From the NCBI GenBank assembly GCA_036275295.1, contig DASUEB010000042.1, positions 1 through 24,026 of the forward strand: a stretch of DNA of 24,026 bases, read 5' to 3'. Positions within the stretch are counted from its first letter, which is position 1. The number at the start of each line of letters is the position of its first letter. The position numbers were made by a program, and so were the translations under genes. The notes under the pieces are model-generated. The model was given only the letters and a program-made list of their open reading frames with translations. It was not told the origin of the DNA and made no database searches. Shown piece by piece: positions 7,849 through 15,671 of the stretch. The stretch comes from DASUEB01 sp036275295. GTDB taxonomy: Bacteria; Bacteroidota; Bacteroidia; Flavobacteriales_D; Luteibaculaceae.

Positions 7849-10292
7849 CAATTGATAACCAGTGGTTCAGACACCTTTTCGTCGAGCAAAGCAAATTGCA
7901 ACACTTCACGCATGGTGTCGACATAATGGAATGCAAGACCACTTAGGTATTCCACTTTGATATCTTCCACATCCTTCTGGTTCTGCCTACTCATCATGAT
8001 GGTGGTTATTCCAGCTCTTTTAGCGGCCAGGATTTTTTCTTTAATACCACCTACAGGAAGGACGAGGCCTCGAAGCGTAATTTCTCCCGTCATGGCCAGA
8101 TGACTCCTTATTTTTCGCTGCGTAAACGCCGATGCAATGGCACTCAGCATGGTTATCCCGGCACTGGGGCCGTCTTTAGGCGTTGCGCCCTCGGGAACAT
8201 GTACGTGCACATTCCACTTCTCAAAAACGTCGGGATCGATATCAATTAAACTGGCGTGAGCTTTGAGGTATTGCAAGGCCAATGTGGCACTTTCCTTCAT
8301 CACATCACCCAGATTTCCAGTTAGCGTTAGTTGCCCTTTTCCTTTGGTGAGCGAGGTTTCTATGTAGAGGATGTCACCTCCGGTTGGAGTCCAAGCCAAG
8401 CCGGTCACCACCCCAGCAAATTCATTGCCTTGGTATTTGTCTTTGGCATGACTTGGCCCGAGGGCAACGCGAAGATCGCTCACTTGAATTTCGGCCTCAA
8501 AAGTTTCCCCCAAGGCCATTTGCTTGGCGCGATGGCGCACCATCTTCGAGATGCGTTTCTCCAGGGTTCTCACCCCGCTCTCGTTGGTGTACGATTCAAT
8601 AATGCGCTCGAGAATATCTACCGTAAACTTGCATTTCGACTTGGGCACTCCAGTATCTTCCAAGTGCTTATTGATCAGGTGCTTCTGAGCGATTTGAATC
8701 TTCTCCTCCAACGTATATCCGTTCACCTCTATGATGTCCATCCGATCGCGCAAGGCAGGTTGAATGGAGGAGAGTGAATTAGCTGTAGCGATGAACATTA
8801 CCCTGCTCAGGTCGAAATCCTGCTCTACATAATTGTCGTAAAACGCTGTATTTTGCTCGGGATCCAACACCTCCAGCAAAGCCGAAGAGGGGTCGCCATG
8901 TCCACTTTGATTTAGTTTATCGATTTCATCTAAGATAAAAACAGGGTTGGCGGTTCCCGCTTTTTTAATACTTTGAATAATTCGGCCGGGCATAGCGCCG
9001 ATGTAGGTTTTGCGATGTCCTCTGATTTCAGCCTCGTCGCGCATTCCACCCAGCGACATGCGGATGTATTTACGCCCCAGCGCTTCGGCAATTGATTTGC
9101 CTAATGAGGTTTTACCTACGCCTGGAGGTCCGTAGAAACAAAGTATGGGCGCTTTTCGGAAATCGCCTTTCAATTTGATAACGGCTAGCTGCTCCAGAAT
9201 GCGCTCTTTCACTTTCTCGAGACCGTGGTGATCGCGATCGAGGATTTTTTTGGCCCGCTTGATGTCCATGCGATCTTTACTGTGTTCGCCCCAAGGCAGC
9301 TCCACCAACAACTCCAAATAATTGAGCTGAACACTGTACTCAGCTGCCTGTGGATTAAGGCGCTGCAGTTTGTCGAGTTCCTTGAAAAATGCCTTTTCTA
9401 CGGTTTTATTCCATTTTTTCTTTTCGGCGCGTGCTTTGAGGTCATTTACCTCTTGCGTTACTGGATTATCGCCCAATTCATCTTGAATTTGGCGCATTTG
9501 CTGATACAGGAAATATTCGCGCTGTTGTTTGTCGATATCGGTTCGAACCTTGCTTTGGATATCGTTTTTTATCTGCAAGAGTTGCATCTCTTTGTTGAGG
9601 TGCATCATCACGCGTTTTGCGCGCTCCTCGGTATCGATCTCCTCCAAAATAGCCTGTTTTTCGGCAATTTCGGCGTTCATGTTCGACGAAATAAAATTGA
9701 CCAAGAAACTGAGGCTATCGATGTTGTTGATGGCAAAACCCGCTTCGCTAGGGATATTTGGCGACTGTTTGATGATGTTCAAACTCATCTCTTTGAGACT
9801 TGAAATCAGCGCAACCGTGTTGTCTGAGCTTTCCGACTTGGGTTCCTCCAGGGCTTTAACAGAGGCCTTGAAATAGGGATCAACCGAAACATATTCCACG
9901 ACTTTGAATCGCTGCTTACCCTGAATGATAATGGTTGTGCTTCCGTCGGGCATGCGAAGCAATTTTATAATGCGCGCTACGGTTCCAATTTCGTGAAGGC
10001 CCTCTATCTCGGGTTCGTCTTGGTTCTGATCTCGCTGGGCTACCACCCCAATGACTTTGTCGCCTTTGTTGGCATCTTGGATAAGGCGTATGCTTTTGTC
10101 GCGACCAACGGTAATAGGAATCACAACCCCAGGAAAAAGCACATTGTTGCGCAACGGCAGAATGGGCAATTCGAGAGGTATCTCTTCTTTACTCATGTTT
10201 TCCTCATCCTCAGAGGTAAACAAGGGTATAAACTCGCCATCGGTGTCAATCACGTCGGAAAGCATCATTTCGTTATCAAAAAAATCGGTCAT
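7848..10292 (-). CDS. lon: ATP-dependent protease Lon
   Basis: This cytoplasmic AAA+ serine protease degrades misfolded and regulatory proteins. All domains are present in its 814 residues: the Lon N-terminal substrate-binding domain (about 40-240, starting LPILPLRNNVLFPG), a coiled helical region (about 240-340), and the AAA+ module with Walker A GPPGVGKT (388-395) and Walker B VFILDEID (451-458). The C-terminal protease domain holds the catalytic dyad Ser710 (in KDGPSAG) and Lys751 (in GGIKEK). An acidic ~35-residue extension precedes the N-domain. A second Met at residue 33 offers an alternative start, but the ATG at 10292 is preferred for its family-like length. The gene lies between the alternative GlmU gene and the barrel/lipoprotein operon, all on the minus strand. 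No sigma-32 or HrcA/CIRCE heat-shock site is recognisable upstream. Confidence 0.98.
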   Translation of the reverse strand: MTDFFDNEMMLSDVIDTDGEFIPLFTSEDEENMSKEEIPLELPILPLRNNVLFPGVVIPITVGRDKSIRLIQDANKGDKVIGVVAQRDQNQDEPEIEGLHEIGTVARIIKLLRMPDGSTTIIIQGKQRFKVVEYVSVDPYFKASVKALEEPKSESSDNTVALISSLKEMSLNIIKQSPNIPSEAGFAINNIDSLSFLVNFISSNMNAEIAEKQAILEEIDTEERAKRVMMHLNKEMQLLQIKNDIQSKVRTDIDKQQREYFLYQQMRQIQDELGDNPVTQEVNDLKARAEKKKWNKTVEKAFFKELDKLQRLNPQAAEYSVQLNYLELLVELPWGEHSKDRMDIKRAKKILDRDHHGLEKVKERILEQLAVIKLKGDFRKAPILCFYGPPGVGKTSLGKSIAEALGRKYIRMSLGGMRDEAEIRGHRKTYIGAMPGRIIQSIKKAGTANPVFILDEIDKLNQSGHGDPSSALLEVLDPEQNTAFYDNYVEQDFDLSRVMFIATANSLSSIQPALRDRMDIIEVNGYTLEEKIQIAQKHLINKHLEDTGVPKSKCKFTVDILERIIESYTNESGVRTLEKRISKMVRHRAKQMALGETFEAEIQVSDLRVALGPSHAKDKYQGNEFAGVVTGLAWTPTGGDILYIETSLTKGKGQLTLTGNLGDVMKESATLALQYLKAHASLIDIDPDVFEKWNVHVHVPEGATPKDGPSAGITMLSAIASAFTQRKIRSHLAMTGEITLRGLVLPVGGIKEKILAAKRAGITTIMMSRQNQKDVEDIKVEYLSGLAFHYVDTMREVLQFALLDEKVSEPLVIN

Positions 10293-10294
10293 AA

Positions 10295-10346
10295 TCAGGT
10301 CAAATCGTCAGGTCAGTATGCCAAACCCTCCGCACATTTGTCAGGT
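10295..10346. repeat. Three TCAGGT direct repeats upstream of lon
   Basis: TCAGGT occurs at 10295-10300, 10308-10313 and 10341-10346, and the first two extend to TCAGGTCA with a 13-base period. They occupy the leader and promoter zone of lon (ATG at 10292). No other promoter motif in the 146-base gap is convincing. A regulatory role is possible but unproven. Confidence 0.3.
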
Positions 10347-10438
10347 AATGGCAAAAAACACAGCGAAGAGGCATGCACCTGCATACGTCTTCACGCGTGA
10401 GTGTTAGGGATCAATTAACGTGCCAAACAAGGAATGAA

Positions 10439-11629
10439 TCAGATTCCAGGTTGTTGATACAGCCATTGGTAGATCGCCTGATCTTCGGAATCAAGCGCAA
10501 CCGACCTGCGCTCCATGACCTTCGCAGCCAGCTCTAGGCCCTTGTCCAGGTCGAAACGCTTATTGTCGTCGTTGCCCATCCAGCTGAAAGAGGGAATGAA
10601 TTTCGGTGGGAAACCGGAGCGAAACACATTGGCCATAACGCCCACTGTTGTTCCCGTATTGAACTGGGTATTGATGGCACTTTTGCTGTGATCGCCCATG
10701 AGCAAGCCACAGAATTGCAGGCCAGAAGGCAAAAAATCGCCGCTGGGTTGATCGTATAATCGCACTTCGCCGTAGTTATTTTTGAGGTTCGAGGTATTGG
10801 TATCGGCCCCTAGGTTGCACCACTCTCCTATTACCGAGTTGCCCACAAAACCATCGTGGCCTTTATTGGCATAGCCTTGAAAAACGGAGTTGCTCACCTC
10901 GCCTCCAATGCGACATTGAGGTCCAATGGTCGTTGGGCCGTACACTTTAGCTCCCATTTTGATTTGAGCACCTTTTCCAATATACAAGGGCCCTCGGAGC
11001 ATCGATCCCTCCATGACTTCGGCATCCTTGTCGATGTAAACCGGACCCGACTCGGTATTGATGATACAAGCGCGCATCTGAACGCCCGACTTGAGAAACA
11101 ACTGGTTTCCAAAAACGGTATTGCTGGGATGTGCGGGATGACTGTTTTTTTTATGCGTCAAAAACTCAAAGTCCTGCTGAATCCAAAGTTGATTTCGGGT
11201 GAACAGATCGGTTATACCCTCCACAAACCGGCAGCCTTCCAAATATTCTACCACCTCCGTATTTAGGTCGAGCCAAGCTGCGAGCGACTCGCGCTCAGGT
11301 TCTTGTTGCAATCGAGCGCCGTCGATTCGGATGGCAATGACTTTTCCTTGATAAGCGAGTGCTTGATTGTGTCTCAGCTCCTGAAGTCGCTTACAAAGTC
11401 TGTCATCTGGAAGTAGCGTACTTTCTACCAAGACATTGTCGGCATGAATCAAAAGTGGAAATTTGAGTCGGAGGTAATCTACCGAAAGACATGACCAACT
11501 TTGGTGCGGCATCCGCTTGCGCCACTTGTCGAACAGGGTCAATATACCTACTCGGATGTGCGCTACCGGCCGGGTAAGCGACAACGGATAAAAGCGATGT
11601 GGAGCTGTATCTACGAGAATAAAATTCAT
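10439..11629 (-). CDS. Alternative bacterial GlmU: UDP-GlcNAc diphosphorylase / GlcN-1-P acetyltransferase
   Basis: The product resembles the Bacteroidota GlmU-like family (TIGR03991 type) predicted to convert glucosamine-1-phosphate to UDP-N-acetylglucosamine, precursor of peptidoglycan and LPS. The N-terminal nucleotidyltransferase part begins MNFILVDTAPHRFYPLSLTRP and continues AHIRVGIL; LTRP plus the arginine correspond to the nucleotide loop. From about residue 185 to 350 there is a left-handed beta-helix of hexapeptide repeats (VYIDKDAEV, LYIGKGAQIKMGAKVYGPTTIGPQCRIGGEV). The length from the chosen ATG at 11629 is 396 residues. A longer frame reaches 11752 but runs backwards through the rpmE2 terminator and into rpmE2, with no family similarity, so it is rejected. 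The start codon is only 14 bases downstream of that terminator's stem. The 2-epimerase at 14604 uses UDP-GlcNAc, the product. Confidence 0.88.
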   Translation of the reverse strand: MNFILVDTAPHRFYPLSLTRPVAHIRVGILTLFDKWRKRMPHQSWSCLSVDYLRLKFPLLIHADNVLVESTLLPDDRLCKRLQELRHNQALAYQGKVIAIRIDGARLQQEPERESLAAWLDLNTEVVEYLEGCRFVEGITDLFTRNQLWIQQDFEFLTHKKNSHPAHPSNTVFGNQLFLKSGVQMRACIINTESGPVYIDKDAEVMEGSMLRGPLYIGKGAQIKMGAKVYGPTTIGPQCRIGGEVSNSVFQGYANKGHDGFVGNSVIGEWCNLGADTNTSNLKNNYGEVRLYDQPSGDFLPSGLQFCGLLMGDHSKSAINTQFNTGTTVGVMANVFRSGFPPKFIPSFSWMGNDDNKRFDLDKGLELAAKVMERRSVALDSEDQAIYQWLYQQPGI

Positions 11630-11640
11630 GGGCGTAAAAC

Positions 11641-11669
11641 AAAAAAGCCCCGTAAAAATACGGGGCTTT
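11641..11669 (-). terminator. Intrinsic terminator of rpmE2
   Basis: AAAGCCCCGTA (11644-11654) and TACGGGGCTTT (11659-11669) form a perfect 11-bp GC-rich stem with a 4-base loop. Read on the minus strand it is followed by a T-rich run (TTTTTTGTTTT). It lies 21 bases after the rpmE2 stop and ends just before the alternative GlmU gene's ATG. Confidence 0.92.
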
Positions 11670-11690
11670 GATGGGAATATAAGAAAAAAA

Positions 11691-11948
11691 TTACTTTTTC
11701 GAAAATTTCGCGTAGCGGTTTTTGAACTTATCAATTCTACCGGCGGTGTCAATCAACTGAACAATTCCGGTGAAGAAGGGGTGTGAGGTATTGGAAATCT
11801 CCACTTTCACGAGTGGATACTCGTTTCCGTCTTCCCAAGTGATGGTTTCTTTTGTGTTTGCTGTTGAGCGGGTGATAAACGAATAATCGTTTGACATATC
11901 CTTAAACACAACCAATCTATAATTTTCGGGGTGGATACCTTGTTTCAT
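11691..11948 (-). CDS. rpmE2: 50S ribosomal protein L31, type B
   Basis: This is the type B L31 protein of the large ribosomal subunit, 85 residues, beginning MKQGIHPENYRLVVFKDMSN and containing HPFFTG followed by the basic tail DKFKNRYAKF. The zinc-binding CxxC cysteines of type A L31 are absent, as expected for the zinc-independent form. The frame extends upstream to 12086, but that stretch has no L31 similarity and runs through the divergent promoter region, so the ATG at 11948 is chosen. A candidate promoter sits 23 bases upstream and a strong intrinsic terminator follows. Type B copies are often induced by zinc limitation where a type A copy exists; no Zur site is recognisable here, and in Bacteroidota this may be the only L31. 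Confidence 0.95.
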   Translation of the reverse strand: MKQGIHPENYRLVVFKDMSNDYSFITRSTANTKETITWEDGNEYPLVKVEISNTSHPFFTGIVQLIDTAGRIDKFKNRYAKFSKK

Positions 11949-11971
11949 ATCGTCAAATAAATTTCGGAGGG

Positions 11972-11997
11972 CAAATGTACAATATTTTTTCTCCAAA
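11972..11997 (-). promoter_or_regulatory. Candidate rpmE2 promoter
   Basis: On the minus strand TACATTTG (11979-11972) is a perfect TAnnTTTG box. TTTG (11997-11994) lies 14 bases upstream, shorter than the usual 17-23, so only the -7 box is trusted. Confidence 0.5.
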
Positions 11998-12058
11998 GCC
12001 AGCCGAAGAAGAATTTTTTTAGAAAAAACCCAATCGAACAATATCGGCTGGCATTTCG

Positions 12059-12066
12059 TAGTTTTG
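12059..12066 (+). promoter_or_regulatory. -7 promoter box directly at the start of the beta-helix lipoprotein gene
   Basis: TAGTTTTG matches TAnnTTTG exactly and ends 6 bases before the ATG at 12073, so transcription would begin at or within a base or two of the start codon. A -33 TTTG is not evident. Confidence 0.5.
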
Positions 12067-12072
12067 TGAGCC

Positions 12073-13524
12073 ATGCAAAAGTACACTTTTCAAGGATTAG
12101 GCCTATTCGCATTTCTGTGGATCGCGCTGATGGGATGCGAAAAAGACCGCGTCATCAGCGCAAGCGACAGCTTGGCGTTTTCCATTGACACCTTGTTTTT
12201 TGACACCGTATTCACTGAGGTGGGCACGGCAACCCGCAATTTTAAAGTCTACAACCGAAGCAATCAAACCCTCCGCATTGAGTCGATTCGTTTCGAGCGC
12301 AGCAACTCGCCGTTTCGATTCAACATCGACGGCGAAACAGGAACTTCGGTAGAGAACCTGGAATTGTTGCCCGGCGACAGTGCTTTTGTATTTGTTGAGG
12401 CCACCATCAATCCCAACGGTGGTAACTTGCCCTTGGTGGTAGAGGAAAATTTGGTTTTTCAGTTTGGCAACGGCCAACGCAACATGCCCATCGTAGCATG
12501 GGGGCAAGACGCCAACTACATCCGGGCCGATACTCGGGTTACAGGCCTGCCTCCGTACAAAATTTTACCGCCCAACGCGGTATGGACTGCCAACAAACCC
12601 TATGTTATATACGGCTATGCGGTGGTCGACAGCGCTAACTCGCTGCAGATTGAGGCTGGAACAAAAGTTTATTTTCACAGTGGGTCTGGATTATGGGTAT
12701 TTCGCTACGGTCAAATCGCGGTTCGCGGAACCAAGGAACAGCCCGTGGTATTCCAGGGCGATCGATTGGAACCTCAATACCAAGACATCCCAGGACAATG
12801 GGATCGAATTTGGATCAACGAGGGACCGGCTGGAAGGGATAACCTCATCGAACACGCGGTAGTCAAAAACGCCTTGGTAGGCATTCAATTGGAGACCCTT
12901 CCCTTCTCATACAACCTCAACGCACCCACCAGCGAGAACAAGACCACCATCAGGAATACCCGTATACAGAATTGCAGCGCATTGGCGCTTTTCCTCCGCA
13001 ATTACCGCGTTGATGCAAGCAACTGTGTGGTGGTCAATGGAGGTCAATATGCCATCGGAATCAGCGGAGGCGGGGAATACCAGTTCAATCACATCACGGC
13101 AGGCAATTATGCCAGTGTTGTAGGTCGCAAGACCCCCGCATTTTTTATGACCAATGCCTACGAGGCCGAGCCGGGAGTGGTACAAGTGCGCAGCATTACC
13201 AACAGCCGTTTCACCAACTGCATCTTCTCTGGAATCGAACGCAATGAATTCGACTTCGACCTCAACAACTTAGCACCCAATCAAGTGGTATTCGACCACT
13301 GTTTGATTAAAAGTGAAAAAACATTCTCGTCAACTTTAGTTGTGGAGAGCTATTTCAATCAAAACCCCGGTTTTACCGACGTGGGAGCTTTCAACTTCAA
13401 ACCTACGGCTAACGCATTTATACGAGGTAAGGGCAAAGGGGGTATTGAAACCGCGGATATAGACCTCAATCCTCGCAATATAGACACACCCGACTTGGGA
13501 GCCTTTGAGTACAAACCTGATTAA
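12073..13524 (+). CDS. Right-handed beta-helix lipoprotein, function unknown
   Basis: The 483-residue lipoprotein has signal sequence MQKYTFQGLGLFAFLWIALMGC with lipobox LMGC (Cys22). Residues about 50-150 look like an Ig-like domain (TATRNFKVYNRSNQTLRIESI, later LLPGDSAFVFVEATINP). Residues about 180-460 have parallel beta-helix character: short strands with repeated Asn/Gly turns (GTKEQPVVFQGDR, NLIEHAVVKNALVGIQLE, TTIRNTRIQNCSALALFLRN, ASNCVVVNGGQYAIGISGGG), ending DLGAFEYKPD. Proteins of this layout are common in Bacteroidota genomes, usually annotated only as right-handed parallel beta-helix or hypothetical. No catalytic acidic pair of a polysaccharide lyase is obvious. The stop shares TTAA with the convergent SPFH gene. 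Confidence 0.85.
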   Translation: MQKYTFQGLGLFAFLWIALMGCEKDRVISASDSLAFSIDTLFFDTVFTEVGTATRNFKVYNRSNQTLRIESIRFERSNSPFRFNIDGETGTSVENLELLPGDSAFVFVEATINPNGGNLPLVVEENLVFQFGNGQRNMPIVAWGQDANYIRADTRVTGLPPYKILPPNAVWTANKPYVIYGYAVVDSANSLQIEAGTKVYFHSGSGLWVFRYGQIAVRGTKEQPVVFQGDRLEPQYQDIPGQWDRIWINEGPAGRDNLIEHAVVKNALVGIQLETLPFSYNLNAPTSENKTTIRNTRIQNCSALALFLRNYRVDASNCVVVNGGQYAIGISGGGEYQFNHITAGNYASVVGRKTPAFFMTNAYEAEPGVVQVRSITNSRFTNCIFSGIERNEFDFDLNNLAPNQVVFDHCLIKSEKTFSSTLVVESYFNQNPGFTDVGAFNFKPTANAFIRGKGKGGIETADIDLNPRNIDTPDLGAFEYKPD

Positions 13525-14456
13525 GTATTTGCTTTGCCGGGGTGCATTAATTGATTGATGCCCATCATTTCGCGCATGGTTTTCTGCATGTTCTCAGCCG
13601 ATCCATCAAGGAAGATCACATTGCCAGACGAATTCTCGGAGAAATGTTTTATGGCTTCCGTCCACATTGAAAAAAGAATCACAGAGGTATCGAGGTTAGC
13701 GACTTGCATTTCACGGGCCGCTTCTGTCATACCCTTGGCCACTTCCTGACGAAACAGCGCAACGCCTTGCCCGCGCAACTGTGCTGCACTTCGCTCCGCC
13801 TCAGCGGCAATCTTGATGGCATTGCCATCGGCCTCAGCCGCTTTGGTTTTGGTGATTAAAAGGGCTTGACCCTCGTTCTCGGCGGCGGCTTTCAGGTTAT
13901 TACTAGCCACCACTTGCGACATTGAGCGCATAATCGCTTCATCGAAGGTGATATCGTTGAGCTGTAAGTCCTGCAAATGATAACCCCAGTCCTCCAGCGT
14001 GCTGTCGAGGTGGTCTTTCACATATTCCACAATATCGCTGCGCAGCGACAGCACCTCAGCTTGTTTCCGACTCGCCACAAAGGCGCGAATGCTGCCTTCT
14101 ACTGTTCGGATCAAGGCCTGCATGAGATTGCGCTCATCGACAAATTTAAAAGCCACGTTTTTGATGGTTGCTTCCTGTTGATCAAATACGGAGTAAAGCA
14201 GCATCGCCTTGAAATAGACATTGGCCTGATCGCTGGTTACCGCCTGAAAATCGAGTTCTACCGAACGGTTCTGAATCGAAATCCGGGTGTAGATGCGTTC
14301 AATGATGGGGATTCGAAGGTTTAAACCGGGGTGAAGGATACGTCGATATTTACCAAAGATCGTGGTTACCCCAATGGTTCCCTGCTGGATGGTGGCAAAA
14401 GAGGTAAGCAATACCCCGAGAATAACAACACTAATTAGGATGGCTGGAAAGGACAT
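13521..14456 (-). CDS. SPFH (stomatin/prohibitin, band 7) family membrane protein
   Basis: The 311-residue protein has one N-terminal membrane anchor (MSFPAILISVVILGVLLTSF) and then the SPFH domain: IQQGTIGVTTIFGKYRRILHPGLNLRIPIIERI, a band 7 signature, and FQAVTSDQANVYFKAMLLYSVFD. A charged, alanine-rich coiled-coil follows (about 200-260, AAAENEGQALLITKTKAAEA). The C-terminus is a short polar tail. Such proteins oligomerise into membrane scaffolds and are linked to quality control or lipid microdomains. The frame is open upstream to 14594, but the extra residues are not family-like, so the ATG at 14456, directly before the anchor, is preferred. No NfeD partner is adjacent. It lies 147 bases downstream of the 2-epimerase on the same strand and overlaps the convergent beta-helix gene by four bases. 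Confidence 0.92.
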   Translation of the reverse strand: MSFPAILISVVILGVLLTSFATIQQGTIGVTTIFGKYRRILHPGLNLRIPIIERIYTRISIQNRSVELDFQAVTSDQANVYFKAMLLYSVFDQQEATIKNVAFKFVDERNLMQALIRTVEGSIRAFVASRKQAEVLSLRSDIVEYVKDHLDSTLEDWGYHLQDLQLNDITFDEAIMRSMSQVVASNNLKAAAENEGQALLITKTKAAEADGNAIKIAAEAERSAAQLRGQGVALFRQEVAKGMTEAAREMQVANLDTSVILFSMWTEAIKHFSENSSGNVIFLDGSAENMQKTMREMMGINQLMHPGKANT

Positions 14457-14603
14457 AAGGATGGTTTTGATTGAATTGGGAAGGTAGAAATATTTCCAAT
14501 TCCAGCGATATCCTATTGGCATCCCATACTCTGGTCGCTTTATAGGAGTCTGTATGCCGCTGATAGAGAGCCGTAGCACTAGCCGCCCTCGCATCTGGGG
14601 AGA

Positions 14604-15671
14604 TTATTTCAACCAGTGAGCCACCTTATCGGCTATTTTGCCACCCGTGTGGCCGTCGCCGTAAAATTGTCGCTCAGCGGGAAACTCAAGATTTGAAAAG
14701 TACTGAAAAGCTTGGGCCATTTCTCGGGTATTGGCCGCCACTAGTCGGTTCACGCCGCCGCTCACCAGCTCAGTCCACTCCGTTTCGCCTCTCAAGGTGA
14801 TACAGAATTTATGTAAGTAGGCCGCTTCTTTTTGCAATCCGCCGCTGTCGGTGGCGACCAGCTGGGCCCTATCCAGCAGCCAAAGCAACTGAAAATATCC
14901 CTGTGGTTCGACCAGCTGCACATCGGTTTTGATTTGATTGCGCAGCAGGGCTAGTTTGGTTCTGGGGTGAAGCGGTAAAATTACAGGCAGGCTTTTGTTG
15001 ATTTCATCTAGGCCTTCAAAGATACCCTTAAGCACCTCAGGGTCATCGGTATTTTCTGCGCGGTGCACCGTAGCCAACATATACTTATCCGGGACGACAA
15101 AACTCGGAACCTTTGCAAATTGCCGATAGTGAAGTACCGCATCTTTCATGATATCTCCTACCACTTCGATGGTATGCGCCGGAGCTGCAATACCCTCTTT
15201 TGCCAGGTTTTCAATCGCTGAATCAGCGGGTACAAATAGCAGCTGGCTCAATTGATCGGTGAGAACCCTATTGATTTCCTCGGGCATTTTTCGATTAAAG
15301 CTGCGCAGACCCGCTTCCACGTGGACCAAGGGTATGTGCATTTTGGCAGCCGTCAAGGCCCCCGCCAAGGTGCTGTTGGTATCGCCGTATACCAAGATAG
15401 CATCTGGCTTCTCAGCAGCGACGATTCGCTCTAACCCCACCAACATTTCACCGGTCATGGCACCTTGGGTGCTCTGGCTTAGGGTTAATTTATACGCCGG
15501 CTCTGGAATTTGCATCTGGGTGAAGAAAACATCGCTCATATCGGCGTCGTAGTGCTGCCCAGTATGCACCAAGATCTCCTGCACACCGTGACGCGCCTGC
15601 CACGAACGACTTAAGACGGCGGCTTTCACAAACTGTGGACGCGCACCCAATATGGTGAGGACTTTTTTCAA
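14604..15671 (-). CDS. wecB: UDP-N-acetylglucosamine 2-epimerase (non-hydrolysing)
   Basis: The enzyme interconverts UDP-GlcNAc and UDP-ManNAc, providing ManNAc-type sugars for surface polysaccharides. The 355-residue protein has the GT-B-like epimerase fold. Visible motifs are GARPQFVKAA (9-18), HTGQHYDADMSDVFF, VYGDTNST, the acidic sites in HVEAGLRSF and MPEEINR, ATVHRAEN with the catalytic-region histidine, and DSGGLQKEA near the UDP site. These correspond to the Asp, Glu, Glu and His positions of E. coli WecB. The start is a TTG at 15671 that shares TTGA with the stop of the upstream glycosyltransferase, so translation is coupled. The UDP-GlcNAc substrate is made by the GlmU-like enzyme at 10439. 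Confidence 0.96.
   Translation of the reverse strand: MKKVLTILGARPQFVKAAVLSRSWQARHGVQEILVHTGQHYDADMSDVFFTQMQIPEPAYKLTLSQSTQGAMTGEMLVGLERIVAAEKPDAILVYGDTNSTLAGALTAAKMHIPLVHVEAGLRSFNRKMPEEINRVLTDQLSQLLFVPADSAIENLAKEGIAAPAHTIEVVGDIMKDAVLHYRQFAKVPSFVVPDKYMLATVHRAENTDDPEVLKGIFEGLDEINKSLPVILPLHPRTKLALLRNQIKTDVQLVEPQGYFQLLWLLDRAQLVATDSGGLQKEAAYLHKFCITLRGETEWTELVSGGVNRLVAANTREMAQAFQYFSNLEFPAERQFYGDGHTGGKIADKVAHWLK

Noticed and set aside
9225..9803. 192-residue plus-strand frame opposite lon
   Set aside because: It is antisense to the well-conserved coiled region of Lon and its hydrophobic residues arise from the complementary codons.
10391..10400. Perfect palindrome TCACGCGTGA between the alternative GlmU gene and lon
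   Set aside because: A 10-base palindrome is expected about twenty times by chance in a window of this size, and it has no T-run or second copy nearby.
11630..11752. Upstream extension of the alternative GlmU reading frame
   Set aside because: It runs through the rpmE2 terminator and into the rpmE2 coding region, and lacks similarity to the family. The ATG at 11629 begins the conserved N-terminus.
11949..12086. Upstream extension of the rpmE2 reading frame
   Set aside because: It has no L31 similarity, crosses the promoter box at 11972 and overlaps the divergent gene start.
14457..14594. Upstream extension of the SPFH reading frame
   Set aside because: The added residues are not hydrophobic or family-like; the membrane anchor starts directly after the ATG at 14456.
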